Source: G020353115 sp964640125 | GTDB lineage: Bacteria > Bacteroidota > Bacteroidia > Bacteroidales > VadinHA17 | Assembly (NCBI GenBank): GCA_964640125.1 | Contig: CAZXGG010000014.1 | Coordinates: 1 to 64,000, forward strand | Length of the DNA: 64,000 nucleotides | Direction: 5' to 3' | In this document: positions 1 to 7,507 of the stretch, one piece after another | Layout: each line of letters starts with the position of its first letter | Position numbering within the stretch: the first letter of the stretch is position 1 | Notes under the pieces: model-generated | Told to the model about the DNA's origin: nothing | The model's database searches: none | The model's input: only the letters and a program-made list of their open reading frames with translations | Position numbers and translations under genes: made by a program

Positions 1-104
1 CCCCGGATCCGATCTGAAGGTGCCATGCGCTGGTGCGCCCTGAAACCAGGCAAATCCCCCGATAACCTCCGTTCCAACACCTCCGCAAACTGAATCATAT
101 CCAT
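1..104 (-). CDS. Probable CoA pyrophosphatase (NUDIX), N-terminal fragment cut by window edge
   Basis: Reading the minus strand from an ATG at 104-102 gives 34 codons without a stop, running off the window start. The residues contain a Leu-Pro-Gly-Phe-Arg-Ala-His stretch followed by Arg-Met-Ala-Pro and Arg. This resembles the N-terminus of Bacteroidota CoA pyrophosphatases, where a short helix is followed by an LPG..A...MAP..R pattern ahead of the NUDIX box. The NUDIX box itself lies outside the window, so the family call is an inference from a short stretch. A second in-frame ATG lies at 98-96. The Y1 transposase unit sits immediately upstream of this gene. Confidence 0.5.
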   Translation of the reverse strand, partial: MDMIQFAEVLERRLSGDLPGFRAHQRMAPSDRIR

Positions 105-117
105 AATTAAAAAAAAG

Positions 118-867
118 TGGTGACAGCTTCCTATTTTTTTATTTTCGGTCTTCCAAATGATTTTATCCTTAATAATCGACCGGTTTTATACTCAAGCTCT
201 TGAATAAAAGTCTCATTTCCAGAAGGTCTACCATTCATTGTGCAGCTTCGGATATTGGAGATTATTCGTTCATCATAATTCCCATTCAAATATTCTTTCC
301 AATCGTCAATCTCTTTAAGATAAGGGGTATAATCAGACAGTATTTCATCCTGGATATTCTGGTTAATATGAGCTTTGGCACTGGACCACCTGTACTCCTC
401 AGCAGACTGTACATATTCAGATTTTACAGGATTGTTTTCAATGTATCTTATTGCTTCAAATAAATGATCCTTATCAAGTGGGCACGAATAATATCTGTCT
501 TGCCATAAATGTCCTAAACGATCAAATTTTTTGTTGAAGTACACAGCATATCTTCTGCTTATCTGATTGAAAATCAACCCTAATGACTCACTTTTTGGTG
601 GTACCATTATGAAGTGAACATGATTCATCATCAAACAATAAGCGAGTACTTTGACCTGTTGTTCTTTCGTATAATCTGTAACAAGGGTTAAATATTTAAC
701 TCGATCCCCATCGTCAGAAAAAATGGTTTGCTTATAGTTCCCTCTTTGAGTAATATGATATGGGATTCCAGGGATTACTACTCTTGCGATACGTGGCATA
801 ATATTTTTATTTTTAGTTCATCATTTAAATATAAGAAGATATTTTGAAAAAGGGGAAGCTGTCACCA
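118..867. mobile_element. REP-type (RAYT-like) Y1 transposase unit with 14-bp inverted repeat
   Basis: A perfect 14-bp inverted repeat (TGGTGACAGCTTCC at 118-131 and its reverse complement at 854-867) brackets the Y1 transposase gene. Both copies are followed outward by an A/T homopolymer run (A at 111-116, T at 868-874). The left copy touches the last base of the transposase stop codon. Single-domain Y1 transposases of the REP-associated class are commonly flanked by short palindrome-like repeats that they recognise as single-stranded DNA. I saw no second copy of this 14-mer in the window and no target-site duplication. Confidence 0.6.
131..799 (-). CDS. REP-associated tyrosine transposase (Y1_Tnp family)
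   Basis: This 222-residue single-domain protein belongs to the Y1 transposase (IS200-like HUH) family. The N-terminal MPRIARVVIPGIPYHITQRG pattern is typical of the REP-associated subgroup. The metal-binding HUH motif is His-Val-His in NHVHFIM (about residue 60). The candidate nucleophilic tyrosine lies in the SRRYAVYFN segment (about residue 84). The WQDRYYSCPL and YIENNPVKS motifs are also characteristic. The length is within the usual range and the frame is intact, so it may be active. It acts on single-stranded DNA hairpins in the cytoplasm. It is flanked by the 14-bp inverted repeat and lies upstream of the NUDIX fragment, consistent with a mobile insertion. Confidence 0.9.
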   Translation of the reverse strand: MPRIARVVIPGIPYHITQRGNYKQTIFSDDGDRVKYLTLVTDYTKEQQVKVLAYCLMMNHVHFIMVPPKSESLGLIFNQISRRYAVYFNKKFDRLGHLWQDRYYSCPLDKDHLFEAIRYIENNPVKSEYVQSAEEYRWSSAKAHINQNIQDEILSDYTPYLKEIDDWKEYLNGNYDERIISNIRSCTMNGRPSGNETFIQELEYKTGRLLRIKSFGRPKIKK

Positions 868-896
868 TTTTTTTAGAAAAAGGTAAGGGGGGTGGG

Positions 897-2282
897 TTAT
901 TTTCGGAATTTTTTGATAAATCCTTCGACTTCGGGGACGCCTCCCTGGTAGACGAGGTAGCCATTATAGGGTTCGCGGCGTGTTATTTCATCGTTGATTG
1001 GGGCGAGCATGATTTTTTTGATCTCATTTGGATCTTCTGTTTGTCCGAGGGCCCATCCAAGCTTAATGAATGCTACTTCGGGAAGCATATTACCAGCTGG
1101 TATAACGCCTTTAGAAATCATATCTCTTCCGGTATCGTAGACGAACATGTGCACGTATCCCCAGATGGTTTGGAGGGTCATAAACACGGAGACATTTTTT
1201 GCTGCAGCTCTTTCAAGTGCCGGATAGAGTTCTTTATTGACGTGTCCAAGGCCAGTACCAACAATAATGATTCCTTTATAACCCGATTCTATCATATTAT
1301 CCATGATATCGGCCTGCATATGGGGGTAATAGTATAGCATGGTCACTTTCTCACTGAAGTAGGGAAGTATTTTCACCTCTCTGTCTTTACGTCGCTGGTT
1401 ATATTCTTCTTTGATGTGGGTAATGTTGCCACGACGGACGGTTGCAACGGGTGTATCACCGATGGTACGGAATGTTGAACGGTATGAGCTGTGCATTTTT
1501 CTAACCCTTGTCCCCCGGTGAAGGAACCCATACTCATCGGATGTAGGGCCGAACATGCAGACCAGGGTTTCTGCAATATCTCCATGACCTGCGGCATATG
1601 CAGCATGGATCAGGTTAAGGGCAGCATCAGAGGATGGGCGGTCTGAAGAGCGTTGTGAACCCACCAGGATAATGGGTATGGGTGAATTTTGTATCATAAA
1701 TGATAATGCAGCGGCAGTGTGATGCAGTGTATCTGTGCCATGCCCGATAATGATGCCGTCGATACCATTCCGGATCTCTTTCCCTATCCCTTTTGCCAGG
1801 GCAATATACTGGTCTGGTCCCATATTTTCACTGAAGACAGCGAACAATTTCTCGGTAGTCAGGTTGCATATATCGGCTAATTCAGGGACCGCTCCATATA
1901 ATTCTCCCGGTGAGAAAGCGGGGATCACGGCACCTGTCCGGTAATCTAACCGGGAGGCAATGGTACCGCCGGTTCCAAAAAGTTTGACATTGGGCAGATC
2001 GGGAGAATAGGGGAACTCTTTTTCGGGGATTTTATAAATGGCTTTCTGGTAACCGGTCTCTTTCATGTCAGTAATCGTAAAAATATCGATTCCCACGTTG
2101 TATCCGGTTGGGATTTTCAGCACCAGGTGTTTATCGTCATCGTTTTCCGATCTCGGGAGTATTGTTCCATTAAACATACCGCGTGTGGTATTGATCTCGG
2201 CCTGGCTCCAGACGCGCACCGTATATTTTTTAAGAACCTCCAAGGCTCTGCCTTTATATCCCTGAAAAATATCTTCGGCCAT
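897..2282 (-). CDS. gatD: Glu-tRNA(Gln) amidotransferase subunit D (GatD), archaeal type
   Basis: This 461-residue protein is an asparaginase-type glutaminase fused to a small N-terminal beta domain (about residues 1-95), the architecture of archaeal GatD rather than of plain L-asparaginases. Catalytic motifs are visible: GTGGTIASR (first threonine, about residue 107), GHGTDT (second Thr-Asp pair, about 181) and GSQRSSDRPSSDA downstream. In the known GatDE enzyme GatD releases ammonia from Gln or Asn, and GatE uses it to convert Glu-tRNA(Gln) to Gln-tRNA(Gln). The gene starts 10 bp after the gatE stop on the same strand, so the two are almost certainly cotranscribed. A plain asparaginase is unlikely because of the N-terminal domain and the adjacent GatE. 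The archaeal-type enzyme is unexpected in this lineage. Confidence 0.88.
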   Translation of the reverse strand: MAEDIFQGYKGRALEVLKKYTVRVWSQAEINTTRGMFNGTILPRSENDDDKHLVLKIPTGYNVGIDIFTITDMKETGYQKAIYKIPEKEFPYSPDLPNVKLFGTGGTIASRLDYRTGAVIPAFSPGELYGAVPELADICNLTTEKLFAVFSENMGPDQYIALAKGIGKEIRNGIDGIIIGHGTDTLHHTAAALSFMIQNSPIPIILVGSQRSSDRPSSDAALNLIHAAYAAGHGDIAETLVCMFGPTSDEYGFLHRGTRVRKMHSSYRSTFRTIGDTPVATVRRGNITHIKEEYNQRRKDREVKILPYFSEKVTMLYYYPHMQADIMDNMIESGYKGIIIVGTGLGHVNKELYPALERAAAKNVSVFMTLQTIWGYVHMFVYDTGRDMISKGVIPAGNMLPEVAFIKLGWALGQTEDPNEIKKIMLAPINDEITRREPYNGYLVYQGGVPEVEGFIKKFRK

Positions 2283-2292
2283 AATCCTGGTT

Positions 2293-4272
2293 TTAGGATT
2301 GAATTATTTTTTCAATTTCTTTTTTCATCTCTTTCATCGGCACATTTCCAAGAGCCAGTTTATGAACCTGCCCCATCAACCAATTGACAGCTGCATCCTC
2401 CTTTTCTGAATACCGGATTTCCTGAAATTTCCTGTAGAGGATTTTTATGGGTGCTGTTAACTCATCCAGCGACCGGTGTTTAAAATTGATGCTTGTTAAT
2501 ACCGAGCTGAATAACATATCGGGATGTTCGTAAATCACCGGCATCATTCTTCTGGAGATTGCTGGATCGAGTTGGTTATTGTAAATGAATTTAAACAATC
2601 CATATATTTTTTTGTAGGAAAAATTCTTGTGCGGTTGCATTTTCCCTTCGATATTTTTGAAGGTATGTCCAAGGAAAGTTCCGAGAAATCTTGGGTTATA
2701 ACCCAACTCCTGATGTATCTCTTCGATCAGTGGGACCATATTTTTACTTAAAAGGTAGGTATAAGTATCGTCCGGTATATTCCAATTCTTCATCTGGCAA
2801 AATCTGTCGAAGATGTCCACTGGAAGGTTTTTCCGCAACTTTTCAATATGATCTTCTTCAAGTGGTATCGGAGGGGAATCGGTATCGGGATACATGCGAT
2901 TCGGGCCAGGCAACACCCGTTCAAAGATCGTTGTTCCGTCTATCAGGGATTTCCGGGTTTCCCGGGGGACTCCTTCAAAAGCAATCTGGCATCTTTCCTC
3001 GATGGTTTCTAGTGCTGTTGGAATATCTTCTTCAGGTCCCCAGATGATCAGTTGAGCGTCATCATCTTCTGAATTAAGGAGGGTTTTAATTTTTTTCAGA
3101 TCCCTGGAAGAGAGGGTGGGTTCAAGTTCTTCAGAATGAGACATGTTGGGTTTTCCGATACAGGCAATCACTGCCAGCCGATCGGAAATTTCATCTGAAA
3201 ATGAGCTACCTGTCTGGGTAAAATGTGATAAGATACCTTGAAATTGTGGCAGGTTAACAAGCACAACAGAGAACTCTTTTTTGATGGCATCAAGAATCAG
3301 GGGTGATTCAAATTCGGTTTCGGGATTTGAGGATTTCAGGTGGGTGATGCTCCAGGCCCCCGGATTTTTCACCCTGTTTTTCACTATTTTTCTGATATTC
3401 AGCAGGGCGTATTGACGAAACGCTTCGTTATGGGATAATTTCGGGATCCATTTATTATGGGATACTCCTTTTATTTCGACCCGATCTCCTCCGCGGCAAC
3501 TGACATTAACATCTTCCCGGCCGGTTCCTATACCGGTTCTTACTTTACCAGTACTGCGGTTCAGGAAACGGATATATTCAGCAGCTTCCTTCAGTTCGTC
3601 CGGTGTAATCATATCGGGATAGGTAACGGTTTCGATCAGGGGCATACCCAACCGATCGGTTTTAAAGGTTCTGACATGCCCGACATCGGATATTTCGCGG
3701 CAGGAATCTTCTTCTATGCTCAACTGGAGGAGTCGTACTTTTTTATTTTTCAATTGGATTTCTCCTTCAACACCGAGGATTGCTGTGCGTTGAAATCCGG
3801 TAGGAATGCTACCATCCAGGTATTGTTTCCGGGTGATGTGGACTTCGCCTACAATATTCAATTTTGAAAGCAGGGAAAGTTCAAGGGCAATATCAAGGGC
3901 TTCTTCATTGATTGTAAAAGGAGGTGTATCGTCTACTTCATATGTACAGGCAGTTCGGTTATGAATCCGATAGACGATCTCCTTTTTGGTCTTGAATTCC
4001 ATCAGGGCAGTACCATCATATTCGCCCAATTCACTCAAAGTAGGCCTCATGTGCCGGATCAGTTCGGCATTGTAATCTTCATTGTCGTTGTATATTCCCG
4101 AGGGACAATGGCAGAACAATTTTTCACTGGTTTTCAGCTGTTGGTGGACTTCCAGTCCCGATTTGAATCCAATTCGTTCGTAATCATCAGCAGTAGCGTT
4201 CTCCCGGGACACAAAGCCAATAGCCTTTTTTGTGTTCTGGTAGTTTTTCAGGGGATTGAATCGCTTTGCCAT
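2293..4272 (-). CDS. gatE: Glu-tRNA(Gln) amidotransferase subunit E (GatE), archaeal type
   Basis: This protein of about 659 residues is the tRNA-binding kinase and transamidase subunit of GatDE. It begins with the GatB/E signature GFKSGLEVHQQL and carries DRLGMPLIETVTYPDM, GTGREDVNVSCRGG and RVEIKGVSHN in the cradle domain. A central AspRS-like GAD insertion (about residues 330-460) ends with GVPRETRK, DGTT and the GPNRMYPDTDSPP stretch, which separates GatE from bacterial GatB. The C-terminal part is a helical/YqeY-like tail. The open frame extends to a TTG at 4296, but the ATG at 4272 matches the family N-terminus better and is preferred. The gene follows the LolC-like permease by 59 bp and precedes gatD by 10 bp. 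The complete length argues for a functional enzyme. Confidence 0.88.
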   Translation of the reverse strand: MAKRFNPLKNYQNTKKAIGFVSRENATADDYERIGFKSGLEVHQQLKTSEKLFCHCPSGIYNDNEDYNAELIRHMRPTLSELGEYDGTALMEFKTKKEIVYRIHNRTACTYEVDDTPPFTINEEALDIALELSLLSKLNIVGEVHITRKQYLDGSIPTGFQRTAILGVEGEIQLKNKKVRLLQLSIEEDSCREISDVGHVRTFKTDRLGMPLIETVTYPDMITPDELKEAAEYIRFLNRSTGKVRTGIGTGREDVNVSCRGGDRVEIKGVSHNKWIPKLSHNEAFRQYALLNIRKIVKNRVKNPGAWSITHLKSSNPETEFESPLILDAIKKEFSVVLVNLPQFQGILSHFTQTGSSFSDEISDRLAVIACIGKPNMSHSEELEPTLSSRDLKKIKTLLNSEDDDAQLIIWGPEEDIPTALETIEERCQIAFEGVPRETRKSLIDGTTIFERVLPGPNRMYPDTDSPPIPLEEDHIEKLRKNLPVDIFDRFCQMKNWNIPDDTYTYLLSKNMVPLIEEIHQELGYNPRFLGTFLGHTFKNIEGKMQPHKNFSYKKIYGLFKFIYNNQLDPAISRRMMPVIYEHPDMLFSSVLTSINFKHRSLDELTAPIKILYRKFQEIRYSEKEDAAVNWLMGQVHKLALGNVPMKEMKKEIEKIIQS

Positions 4273-4331
4273 TCCGGGAAAATTTAAGTGCTGCAAGATA
4301 ATTTTGTTTTGTCAGATTACAAAGTGGATTA

Positions 4332-5576
4332 TTAATCGAAGCGAATGGTTTTTACCGGCGTAATCCTCGAGATCAGGTAGGATGGAAGCAAGAGCATGAT
4401 TAGTACTAAAACCATGGTCCCGACATTAAGAATCAGGATGTTCAGGAAGCTTAAATTAATTGGCACGCTGGAAAGATAATAGGTAGAAGGATCAAGTTTT
4501 AATAGTTCAAATTGATCCTGCAGCAGACAAAGACCGATACCAATGATGTTACCCCAAAATAACCCCCTTGCTATGATAAAGCCGGATTTGTAAAGAAATA
4601 TCTTTCGTAAACTCCAGTTGCGTGTACCGATGGATTTTAATATTCCGATCATATTCGTACGTTCCAGGATCAGGATCAATAAACCGGAGATCATATTAAA
4701 TCCGGCTACCAGCAACATAAGTACAAGGATGATCCAGACGTTCAGGTCCTGCAGGTTTAACCAGTCGAATATCTGGGGGTATTTCTGAATGATATTCCGC
4801 ACCTTCAATCTTGATCCTTCTTCATCCAATTCAAATCCCACGGTTTGTATGACGGCAAGGGTTGCTGGGAAGAGTTCTTGGAAGTCGTGAATTTCAACTT
4901 CAAAACCGCTCACCTGGTCTTCCTTCCAGTTATTTAATCGTTGAATATGCTTGATATCTGCAAGGACATAGATCTTATCCAGTTCTTCAAGATTTGTTTC
5001 ATAAATGCCTGAAATGGTAAATTTTCGGGCACGAGGTGGATCCTGGACAAAGTACATGGAGAAGGAGTCTCCGACATTCAATTTCAGAAGATCGGCCAGG
5101 GATTTGGATATCAAAACCTGGTTGGTACTGCCGGTATCGGTGAGGTGGAAAATGGTTCCTTCAACCAGGCTGTTTTGAAAGAATGTCCAATCAAAATCAC
5201 TTCCAATTCCTTTTAAAACGACACCCTGAATCTCTGTATCTGTTTTGATGATCCCGGCTTTAATGGCAAACACCTGGATGTGCTTGATCCATGGGGATGC
5301 AATCAGTTCAGGTATAAATTTCTGATTTTTCTTAACCGGAACGGTTTCATAGGAGATATTGGTATCATAATTCAGGATCTGTACGTGTGATTCAAATCCC
5401 ACCACCTTATTGCGAACCTCATTTTTAAAACCGGTGGTAATGGCAATGGCAACAATCATCACAGCAAGGCCGAGTGCTATTCCAACTACCGATATCGCTA
5501 CAATAGGTCTCGAAATCCTGGATGTGCTGTCTTTTTCAAAGACCAGTCTTTTCGCTATAAATAGTTCGTGGTTCAA
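4332..5576 (-). CDS. LolC/LolE-like ABC transporter permease (FtsX family)
   Basis: This inner-membrane permease of about 414 residues has the MacB/LolC layout: one transmembrane helix near residues 25-45 (motif VGIALGLAVMIVAIAITTGF), a large periplasmic domain, then three C-terminal helices (about 270-405) with the FtsX-type segment near NMIGILKSIGTRNWSLRKIF. The family extracts lipoproteins or exports substrates together with a LolD-type ATPase. None is adjacent; the nearest is at 60674. The open frame reaches a GTG at 5597, but a -7 promoter element at 5599-5606 would put the transcript start downstream of it. The TTG at 5576, giving MNHELFIAKRL as in relatives, is therefore preferred. It leads the gatE-gatD cluster. 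Confidence 0.8.
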   Translation of the reverse strand: MNHELFIAKRLVFEKDSTSRISRPIVAISVVGIALGLAVMIVAIAITTGFKNEVRNKVVGFESHVQILNYDTNISYETVPVKKNQKFIPELIASPWIKHIQVFAIKAGIIKTDTEIQGVVLKGIGSDFDWTFFQNSLVEGTIFHLTDTGSTNQVLISKSLADLLKLNVGDSFSMYFVQDPPRARKFTISGIYETNLEELDKIYVLADIKHIQRLNNWKEDQVSGFEVEIHDFQELFPATLAVIQTVGFELDEEGSRLKVRNIIQKYPQIFDWLNLQDLNVWIILVLMLLVAGFNMISGLLILILERTNMIGILKSIGTRNWSLRKIFLYKSGFIIARGLFWGNIIGIGLCLLQDQFELLKLDPSTYYLSSVPINLSFLNILILNVGTMVLVLIMLLLPSYLISRITPVKTIRFD

Positions 5577-5598
5577 CAGATGGAAGATGATTTCCACA

Positions 5599-5606
5599 CA
5601 AAGGTA
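5599..5606 (-). promoter_or_regulatory. -7 promoter element of the lolC-gatE-gatD cluster
   Basis: On the minus strand this reads TACCTTTG, an exact match to the Bacteroidota -7 consensus TAnnTTTG. No clear -33 TTTG is present at the usual distance. Transcription would start near 5593, inside the longest open frame, which supports the TTG start at 5576. Confidence 0.45.
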
Positions 5607-5706
5607 GGAAAATAAATAGACTCATTTTTTCATTTGTACTCATTCCTCTGTAAGGGATTTCCATTTTTTATTACTTTAGCAGCCGGCTAAATCATATAGT
5701 AATTCG

Positions 5707-6900
5707 ATGGCATATCGTAAAATAAGGATCTTCAGCAGCATTGTCCTGCTCCTTTTCCCTCCCCTGACTACACTTGTTCATTCGCAGAATCCCATACGGT
5801 GTGGAGCTGAAAGAACAGAACTTTATTTACCCCTGTTAACCGGGAAGAATGTAGGTGTGGTTGCAAACCATACTTCTCTGATTAATAACACCCACCTGGT
5901 TGATAGCCTGATCGATCTGGGAATTCATGTTGTCAGGATATTCTCTCCGGAACATGGTTACCGGGGAACAGCCGGCCCGGGTACAGTATTGGAAAATGGG
6001 AAGGATCAGAAAACCGGAATAGAGGTCATATCGCTTTATGGAAACCATCGAAGACCAACAAGCGATGATTTGAAAGGGATGGATATGGTTCTTTTTGATA
6101 TTCAGGATGTAGGTGTCAGGCATTATACCTACATCTCTACGATGACGTATATGATGGAAGCGTGTGCTGCGGATAGTGTTCCATTCCTTATTCTTGACCG
6201 ACCTAATCCGAATGGATTTTATGTTGATGGCCCTGTAAATGATCCCCAATACAGCTCTTTTATTGGATTACATGAAGTACCGATTGTATATGGTATGACA
6301 ATGGCTGAATATGCACAGATGGTTAATGGAGAAGGGTGGTTGAACAACGGGCTCACCTGTGATCTGAATTGTATCCCATGTGGAAACTGGGATCATAGTA
6401 AATTTTATGAGTTACCGGTAGCTCCATCACCAAACCTGCCCAATATGCTATCCATCTACCTCTATCCCTCACTGGTATTTTTTGAACGAACCGTAATGAC
6501 AGTCGGTTGGGGAACGGACTTTCCGTTTCAGGTTTATGGTCATCCGGAATATCCGGAGTCGGGTTTCTCCTTTACGCCAGAGGACCGTCCTGAAGCAGGG
6601 AGTAACCTGAAATACGCAGGAACAACCTGCAATGGTGTCGATTTAAGGGACATGGAACTCGATTTCTTTCGGAACAACCGGGCTATCGTGTTATACTGGT
6701 TGATTGATGCTTACCAGCAATTGGGATCTGCGGGAGATTTCTTTATTGATTACTTTGATGACAGGGCAGGAACAACCCGACTACGAGAGCAAATAACCGA
6801 AGGATATGATGCGATTACTATAGTAGCAAGCTGGAAAGATGAACTGAATGAATTTAAAACAATTCGGAAAAAGTACCTCCTGTACCGGGATTTTGAATGA
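5707..6900 (+). CDS. namZ: DUF1343 / NamZ-type exo-beta-N-acetylmuramidase, exported
   Basis: This 397-residue protein has a hydrophobic signal peptide (about residues 1-26, ending HSQ) followed by a complete DUF1343 domain. Recognisable motifs include GKNVGVVANHTSL, RIFSPEHGYRG, GIEVISLYG, DMVLFDIQDVGVRHYTYIST and FLILDRPNPNG. The Bacillus member of this family, NamZ, releases terminal MurNAc from peptidoglycan fragments, so a role in cell-wall recycling in the periplasm is likely here. The gene is divergent from the LolC-like permease, with a spacer of about 130 bp, and appears to stand alone. The length is normal. The enzymatic role is transferred from the family. Confidence 0.82.
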   Translation: MAYRKIRIFSSIVLLLFPPLTTLVHSQNPIRCGAERTELYLPLLTGKNVGVVANHTSLINNTHLVDSLIDLGIHVVRIFSPEHGYRGTAGPGTVLENGKDQKTGIEVISLYGNHRRPTSDDLKGMDMVLFDIQDVGVRHYTYISTMTYMMEACAADSVPFLILDRPNPNGFYVDGPVNDPQYSSFIGLHEVPIVYGMTMAEYAQMVNGEGWLNNGLTCDLNCIPCGNWDHSKFYELPVAPSPNLPNMLSIYLYPSLVFFERTVMTVGWGTDFPFQVYGHPEYPESGFSFTPEDRPEAGSNLKYAGTTCNGVDLRDMELDFFRNNRAIVLYWLIDAYQQLGSAGDFFIDYFDDRAGTTRLREQITEGYDAITIVASWKDELNEFKTIRKKYLLYRDFE

Positions 6901-7058
6901 TTCTCCACGGCGAAATCTTCTGGCAGAGCATGTATCCACGTATCATGACGACTCCTTGAGTGAACTCTTTGCATTCACCATCATGCAGAATTTCTGATTC
7001 ATCTCCACAAAATCTTTCGAGTTTTATTCGCTTATAATGAGTTGTTTAACACAAAACA

Positions 7059-7112
7059 ACTAAAAATATAGTGAAAATATTATAAAAATAGTTGTAAAAC
7101 TAAAAATATAGT
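7059..7112. promoter_or_regulatory. Three operator-like sites at 20-bp spacing upstream of blaI
   Basis: The dyad ACTAAAAATATAGT occurs identically at 7059-7072 and 7099-7112. A degenerate version (ATTATAAAAATAGT) lies exactly midway at 7079-7092. The 20-bp period is about two helical turns, so bound dimers would lie on one face of the DNA. The ACTA/TAGT half sites suit a winged-helix BlaI/MecI repressor. The third site lies within the promoter spacer, consistent with autoregulation. Confidence 0.6.
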
Positions 7113-7122
7113 TTTATATTTG
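7091..7122 (+). promoter_or_regulatory. Promoter of the blaI-blaR1 operon, possibly leaderless
   Basis: GTTG at 7091-7094 (-33-like) is followed after 20 bp by TATATTTG at 7115-7122, an exact TAnnTTTG -7 element. Transcription would start at about 7127, the A of the blaI ATG, so the mRNA may have no leader. The promoter overlaps the third operator-like site. Confidence 0.55.
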
Positions 7123-7126
7123 TTAT

Positions 7127-7507
7127 ATGAAAACACTCACAAAGGCAGAAGAACAGATCATGCATATCATCTGGGAGCTGGACAGGGTTCTGGTCAGGGA
7201 TATTCTGGAGCAATTACCGGAACCCAAGCCAGCTTACAATACTGTTTCAACCGTCGTCAGGGTATTGGAGAAGAAGGGATTTGTGGACCACAAGTCGTAT
7301 GGGACAACCTATGAATACTATCCACAGGTTTCAAAAGAGGAGTATACGCGGTTTCATTTCCGGGAATTTCTTTCCAAGTATTTTGACAATTCCTTTCCTC
7401 AAATGGCTTCTTTTTTTGCAACGGAGAACAATATTGGTATCGAAGATCTGGAGGAGATGCTAAGGGAAATTGAAATGGAGATGGACAAAAAGGAAAGCCG
7501 ATCATGA
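7127..7507 (+). CDS. blaI: BlaI/MecI/CopY-family transcriptional repressor
   Basis: This 126-residue winged-helix repressor contains the family motifs LTKAEEQIMHIIWEL (helix 1), VRDILEQLP, and AYNTVSTVVRVLEKKGFVDH (recognition helix and wing, about residues 38-57). The C-terminal helices form the dimerisation region. In BlaI/MecI systems the repressor holds its own operon off until an M56 protease triggers its cleavage. Here the next gene encodes such a protease and overlaps by 4 bp (ATGA), so the two are translationally coupled. Three dyad sites upstream and an overlapping promoter point to autoregulation. No beta-lactamase is nearby, so the signal is probably envelope stress or another ligand. 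Confidence 0.9.
   Translation: MKTLTKAEEQIMHIIWELDRVLVRDILEQLPEPKPAYNTVSTVVRVLEKKGFVDHKSYGTTYEYYPQVSKEEYTRFHFREFLSKYFDNSFPQMASFFATENNIGIEDLEEMLREIEMEMDKKESRS

Noticed and set aside
897..2282. GatD as an ordinary L-asparaginase
   Set aside because: It has the extra N-terminal GatD domain and is 10 bp from a complete GatE.
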